DNA of 9,925 nt. Source: Nitrospirota bacterium. GTDB taxonomy: Bacteria > Nitrospirota > Nitrospiria > Nitrospirales > UBA8639. Position 1 is the first letter of the stretch. Each line of letters opens with the position of its first letter. Below, in pieces: positions 6,840-9,925 of this stretch. The notes below the pieces were generated by a model, which saw nothing but the letters and a program-made list of their open reading frames with translations, had not been told where the DNA came from and ran no database searches. Made by a program: the position numbers and the translations under genes. The stretch is taken from positions 1 to 9,925 of the forward strand of contig QIDY01000063.1 of assembly GCA_003228495.1 (NCBI GenBank), in the 5' to 3' direction.

Positions 6840-7086
6840 GTCTTGTCTCGGATCTTCCTACTCAATATGGAAAAAGAAGGCGGAAAAGGCAGGTTGAATC
6901 TTGTATATGATGCCACATAGAGCGCATTTTGACAAGAATACAGCTTTTAAAGCCTTCCACCAATCCCCTTAAATGTATCCGAATCAGGCTTTCTTACTCC
7001 GATGTTCAGAATAAGTGCCAAAAACACTCACTATCTTACATGTTCGGACATTTGCATCTAGATATTAAGTCGTCAGTAGGCCTGGT

Positions 7087-7284
7087 TTAAGATCCAGCCT
7101 TTTGATTGGCAAAGACGCTCGCATCGCAAGAAAAATATTTAATTTGTTTGAGGGGAATAATTGTGACTTCCTTGGGAGTGTCAATCTCCAGAATCTCCAT
7201 ATCGTCACTGATTGTGTGTCGAATCGCATCTTTGAATTCGATTTCTTTATTGTCAATAAACACCACTTTTACCCAATACTGCAC
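7087..7284 (-). CDS. Small hypothetical protein (65 aa) downstream of proC
   Basis: A 65-residue protein beginning MQYWVKVVFIDNKEIEFKDA, followed by DDMEILEIDTPKEVTIIPLKQIKYFSCDA. It looks like a compact beta-rich domain: short strands with a VTIIPLKQIKYF strand near the end, as in small proteins that bind a ligand or a partner. I do not recognise the family. The start is GTG at 7284, set by a strong AAGGAG (complement of 7291-7296) six bases upstream; a TTG at 7302 lies upstream of that site and is rejected. The gene follows proC by 65 bases on the same strand, with no obvious terminator between, so co-transcription is likely. There is no signal peptide. Confidence 0.7.
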   Translation of the reverse strand: MQYWVKVVFIDNKEIEFKDAIRHTISDDMEILEIDTPKEVTIIPLKQIKYFSCDASVFANQKAGS

Positions 7285-7349
7285 CTTGCACTCCTTTCTC
7301 AAATGAATACCAATAAATACTCCAGGTCAGACGATCGGATTAGGGCATA

Positions 7350-8162
7350 CTATTTTCCAAGTTCACTAGAACGATGTGTGGCCGCTTCGACGGCCTCGAT
7401 TAGCGTAGCTCGTAACCCGCCTTCTTCTAATTGCTGTAATCCGGCGATGGTTGTCCCACCAGGAGAGGTCACACGATCTTTGAGCACGGCTGGATGCTCG
7501 CCGGTTTCACCTACCATCTTCGCGGCACCTAGAACGGTTTGCACAGCTAACGTATGAGCCACGTTTCGGGGAAGCCCCACCCGTACGCCTCCATCTATCA
7601 GTGCTTCAATGACCAAGTACACGTAGGCTGGACCACTCCCACTGAGACCTGTTACGGCATCCATCAATGATTCATCCACCACCACCACTTTGCCGATCGA
7701 TTCAAAGATGCTTTGGGCGACCTTAAGATTTTCTAAGGAAAGGCCGCTGCAACCTGCAAGCGCGGTGACGCCTTCTTGAATGACGGCAGGGGTATTTGGC
7801 ATCGCACGCACCAAGGGAATGGTTTGGCCAATCTGGGCTTGAATACCTTTTATCGGAACCCCTGCCGCAATTGAAATGAGTAAGTGTTTATCAGTTAAGC
7901 CTGTCTGAATATTTGATAAAACCTCATTTATTACTTGAGGTTTCACGCAAATAATAATGATATCGGCCCATAGAACCGCATCAAGATTATGAGAGCCAAC
8001 CTGAATTTGATACCGATCCTTTACAACCTTCAGTCGGGTCGGGGAAATGTCCGTGGCAAGAACAAAATCAGGCTCAGACAGCCTGGCTTGTAAAATACCG
8101 GCCACCAATGCTTCCGCCATGTTTCCCGCACCAAGGAACGCAATTTTGTGATTCTGAATCAT
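7350..8162 (-). CDS. proC: Pyrroline-5-carboxylate reductase
   Basis: ProC reduces delta1-pyrroline-5-carboxylate to proline with NAD(P)H, the last step of proline synthesis, in the cytoplasm. The 270-residue length is normal. The N-terminal Rossmann fold begins at once (KIAFLGAGNMAEALV, residues 6-20), followed by IIICVKPQ (69-76), ISIAAGVP (97-103) and VRAMPNTPA (118-126). The C-terminal dimer and active-site region carries VTGLSGSGPAYVY (170-182) and the family signature LKDRVTSPGGTTIAGLQQLE (227-246). The ATG at 8162 must be the start, since only five residues precede the first strand. No ribosome site lies at a usable distance. Instead a good promoter ends six bases before the ATG, suggesting a leaderless message. 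The small 65-aa gene follows. Confidence 0.96.
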   Translation of the reverse strand: MIQNHKIAFLGAGNMAEALVAGILQARLSEPDFVLATDISPTRLKVVKDRYQIQVGSHNLDAVLWADIIIICVKPQVINEVLSNIQTGLTDKHLLISIAAGVPIKGIQAQIGQTIPLVRAMPNTPAVIQEGVTALAGCSGLSLENLKVAQSIFESIGKVVVVDESLMDAVTGLSGSGPAYVYLVIEALIDGGVRVGLPRNVAHTLAVQTVLGAAKMVGETGEHPAVLKDRVTSPGGTTIAGLQQLEEGGLRATLIEAVEAATHRSSELGK

Positions 8163-8168
8163 GTGGCG

Positions 8169-8197
8169 AGTATAGCCGGACCTCCATGCTGGTTCAA
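8169..8197 (-). promoter_or_regulatory. Sigma70-like promoter of proC, leaderless geometry
   Basis: On the minus strand, TTGAAC (complement of 8192-8197) is followed after exactly 17 bases by TATACT (complement of 8169-8174). Only six bases separate the -10 box from the proC ATG at 8162, so initiation is expected at or next to the A of the start codon. Confidence 0.6.
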
Positions 8198-8270
8198 CCG
8201 ATTCACAAGGGACCTACTTTCACGAAAGAAAGCTTTAGCCTTTGCTATGAAACGATCAGCCTATATTTTC

Positions 8271-8300
8271 TTGATCCCCTCTCTCCCTAAGAGGTATATT
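8271..8300 (+). promoter_or_regulatory. Candidate promoter of the HEAT-repeat gene
   Basis: TTGATC (8271-8276), 18 bases, then TATATT (8295-8300), giving a leader of about 70 bases before the ATG at 8379. The spacer holds a small dyad, CCTCT (8278-8282) with AGAGG (8290-8294), which could be an operator but is short enough to be chance. Confidence 0.4.
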
Positions 8301-8378
8301 GAGGAGAATCTGTCCCGCTCATTCTCATTACCGTGCAACCGCAGCCATGCCCCTTTTCCCGAAGGAGGTTATTTTCTC

Positions 8379-9506
8379 ATGGCCAATACTGATTTTCAAA
8401 AGCATTGTGTGAAGCAAAACTGGATTATTGGTATCGCTTTTTTATCTCTGTGCCTGAGCGGTTCGTGGTCGGAAGCCAGGAGAATTCATCTCACCCCGGA
8501 ACAACAATCGCAATTGGCCAAAGCCAATACGATCTTACTTAATGTCCTGGCCTTAACGGAAAAAGGCCCAACTGACGACTCACCCCTGGTTGAAACCATT
8601 ACGACTCGATTGCAGGATTTGAACTATACCGTCATTACCGACCCGGCACAGCCACATGATATTGAATTTAAAGTGAAATGCGAAGAACGCAAGACGTGGA
8701 CTGGAACTTCGGCGACTGGAGGAGATGTGGATCTAGCGGATGCCCCAGATAGACTCTGGAAGGGTCCGGCTTGCCTCTTGACCTATCGACTGCACCACCG
8801 TGACTTAGACTGGAAAAAGGAAATTCGCACCTCGTTTCCCGATGCCGTCCAAGCAGCGCAAAAAGCCAAAGTGGAAGATTCCGGGCACTATGCTATGGGT
8901 CAGTTGAACCAGCGCCTAGCAGAATATGACTTTCCTATTTTGCTCTCGGCTGAATGGGGACAAATCGATCGTCTCCTTCTGCTACTAGATCGGCCGACGA
9001 CGCCCAAATTGCGAAAAGTAAAAATTTTGGCGGTTTTGAGTGATTTGCATGCGGAAGAAGCTTTGCCCCAATTACAACAACTCCTTGAATCAACCGATCT
9101 CCAGCAAGAAACGATTAATGCCCTTGCCGGGGCTGGAATTGATTCCATCCCCCTTTTGATCGACTTTTTTGAAACTAGCACACAATCTCCTATTCGAGCC
9201 GAGGCCGCCAAAGCCTTGGGAAAACTTGCGGCTAGGACTGGTGATCCTCGCACCATTCCCCCTTTGGTCCATTATGTCTCAAGCATTTTACCTCAACTCA
9301 AAACGTCTGAAGACATCGATTTTCCTCTCCTGACCGCAGTGGTATGGGCGATAGGAAAACAACTGTGGGGGCCGTCCCTCAAACCCATCGGCCAACTCCA
9401 GGAAAAAGTCTGGTTGATTTTTGATAACTCCAAGGAAATGGCAGATCTCCGTGAAGCCACGAGTTGGACATATAAACAATTGGATCTCGATGGTCATATC
9501 AGTTAA
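8379..9506 (+). CDS. Exported HEAT-like repeat protein
   Basis: A 375-residue protein of unknown function. The first ~33 residues form a Sec signal (NWIIGIAFLSLCLSGSWSEA, cleavage likely before Arg34). A mature N-terminal domain follows, RRIHLTPEQQSQLAKANTILLNVLALTEKG (34-63), then a mixed alpha/beta stretch to ~185 with two cysteines (101, 132) that could pair in the periplasm. Residues about 195-300 are helical pairs with HEAT-like texture: KVKILAVLSDLHAEEALPQLQQLL, ETINALAGAGIDSIPLLIDFF, RAEAAKALGKLAARTGDPRTIPPLV. HEAT arrays usually bind proteins. The ATG at 8379 is chosen because AAGGAGG lies at 8362-8368; the open frame extends upstream to 8148, but that part overlaps the proC promoter. 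A paralog follows at 9758. The promoter region is shared with divergent proC. Confidence 0.85.
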   Translation: MANTDFQKHCVKQNWIIGIAFLSLCLSGSWSEARRIHLTPEQQSQLAKANTILLNVLALTEKGPTDDSPLVETITTRLQDLNYTVITDPAQPHDIEFKVKCEERKTWTGTSATGGDVDLADAPDRLWKGPACLLTYRLHHRDLDWKKEIRTSFPDAVQAAQKAKVEDSGHYAMGQLNQRLAEYDFPILLSAEWGQIDRLLLLLDRPTTPKLRKVKILAVLSDLHAEEALPQLQQLLESTDLQQETINALAGAGIDSIPLLIDFFETSTQSPIRAEAAKALGKLAARTGDPRTIPPLVHYVSSILPQLKTSEDIDFPLLTAVVWAIGKQLWGPSLKPIGQLQEKVWLIFDNSKEMADLREATSWTYKQLDLDGHIS

Positions 9507-9556
9507 TACACCGATTTCATGAGCCTATCCGAGATAAGCGATCATCGCGAGGGGGA

Positions 9557-9738
9557 CTGAAGTGAAGGGTGAGAAGGTAGAAGTAAAAAGTGAAGAGTAC
9601 AGAGTGAGAAACAAGAAGGCACTACCTTTTATTTTCTCTGGCTACTTACTTCTCACTTTTAACTTCTCACTTCTTTAATGGACCTGCCTTTTCTTCTCTC
9701 TTGCTTCTCACTCCTCAATTTTTACTTCTCACTTCTAG
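9557..9738. repeat. Purine-rich/pyrimidine-rich repeat tract
   Basis: The plus strand is almost all purine from about 9557 to 9618 (units like GTGAGAAG and AGAAGTAAAAAGTGAAG), then strongly pyrimidine-rich from about 9623 to 9736. ACTTCTCAC occurs at 9648-9656, 9662-9670 and 9724-9732, with CTTCTCAC at 9704-9711. The purine half is roughly the reverse complement of the pyrimidine half; AGAAGTAAAAA (9579-9589) pairs exactly with TTTTTACTTCT (9719-9729). The tract fills most of the 251-base gap between the two paralogous genes and could form a long imperfect hairpin. Confidence 0.65.
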
Positions 9739-9757
9739 AGTCTGGGGAGGGTAGAAT

Positions 9758-9925
9758 ATGTGGTTTTGGTTTGTCAGGGCACTATCGATTTTCGTCTGCC
9801 TGGGAATTTTGTCATCAGAAGGGCTAGCACGTCGGACATATTTCACTCCGGAGCAAAAGGTCCAATTGCGAGCCATTCAGACCGTCTGGGTAAAGGTCTT
9901 GGCTCTAACGGAGAGAGGTAAGGTC
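9758..9925 (+). CDS. Exported paralog of the HEAT-repeat protein, 3' end outside window
   Basis: The first 56 codons are open to the window end, beginning MWFWFVRALSIFVCLGIL. A Sec signal of about 24 residues is followed by RRTYFTPEQKVQLRAIQTVW and VKVLALTERGKV. This matches the mature N-terminus of the upstream gene (RRIHLTPEQQSQLAK, VLALTEKG) at 17 of 32 aligned positions without gaps, while the signal peptides differ. The two genes are therefore tandem paralogs, and this one probably has the same domain layout. The ATG at 9758 is supported by GGAGG at 9746-9750, seven bases upstream. Whether it continues into HEAT repeats cannot be seen here. Confidence 0.8.
   Translation, partial: MWFWFVRALSIFVCLGILSSEGLARRTYFTPEQKVQLRAIQTVWVKVLALTERGKV

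Noticed and set aside
6929..6934. TTGACA as a plus-strand -35 box
   Set aside because: No -10 box lies at a proper distance and no plus-strand gene follows.
7065..7256. 63-codon minus-strand frame overlapping the 65-aa gene
   Set aside because: It lies in another frame of the same strand, lacks a ribosome site, and has a composition unlike a folded protein; the GTG-start frame is better supported.
7102..7557. 151-codon plus-strand frame across the 65-aa gene and proC end
   Set aside because: It is antisense to two supported genes, with no ribosome site or recognisable domain.
8148..8378. N-terminal extension of the HEAT-repeat gene
   Set aside because: It overlaps the proC start and promoter, has no ribosome site, and would bury the signal peptide; AAGGAGG before 8379 decides the start.
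9557..9738. CRISPR-like array
   Set aside because: The repeated units are short, irregularly spaced, low-complexity and partly inverted; there are no unique spacers of constant length and no cas genes.

Overview
This is a chromosomal window from a Gram-negative bacterium. It has a periplasmic-type lytic transglycosylase, several exported proteins with Sec signals, sigma70-like promoters and a tRNA with encoded CCA. Base composition is moderate, by eye close to 50% GC. The gene style (exported repeat and HEAT proteins of unknown role, REP-like palindromes) reminds me of Nitrospirota such as Nitrospira, but nothing in the window proves the phylum.

Layout. Positions 1-645: start-of-window sequence and a plus-strand Uma2-family nuclease gene. 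686-710: a REP-like palindrome. 765-4347: a minus-strand block transcribed in the order proA, a 590-aa protein I do not recognise, and a 97-aa coiled-coil protein. 4348-4580: a divergent promoter region serving proA on one side and tRNA-Phe(GAA) (4581-4656) on the other. 4731-5735: an exported protein built from three copies of a ~69-residue domain, with no clear promoter of its own after the tRNA. 5735-5898: a 164-bp foldback element whose left end shares the last base of that gene's stop codon. 6075-6839 (minus): a membrane-anchored MltF-like lytic transglycosylase lacking the solute-binding domain, with a likely terminator behind it. 6840-7086 holds nothing I can name. 7087-8162 (minus): proC followed by a small 65-aa gene. 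8163-8378: a divergent promoter region. 8379-9506 and 9758-end (plus): two tandem paralogous exported proteins, the first with HEAT-like repeats, the second cut by the window end. They are separated by a purine-rich then pyrimidine-rich repeat tract.

Function. proA and proC supply two of the three steps of proline synthesis from glutamate; proB is not in the window. The rest is envelope-related (transglycosylase, three exported repeat proteins), an RNA gene and accessory sequences. I see no CRISPR array, prophage, complete transposon or recognised defence system. The most unusual items are the three-repeat exported protein with the foldback element at its stop codon, a proC promoter placed so that the message should be leaderless, the acidic N-terminal extension of ProA, and the tandem HEAT paralogs.
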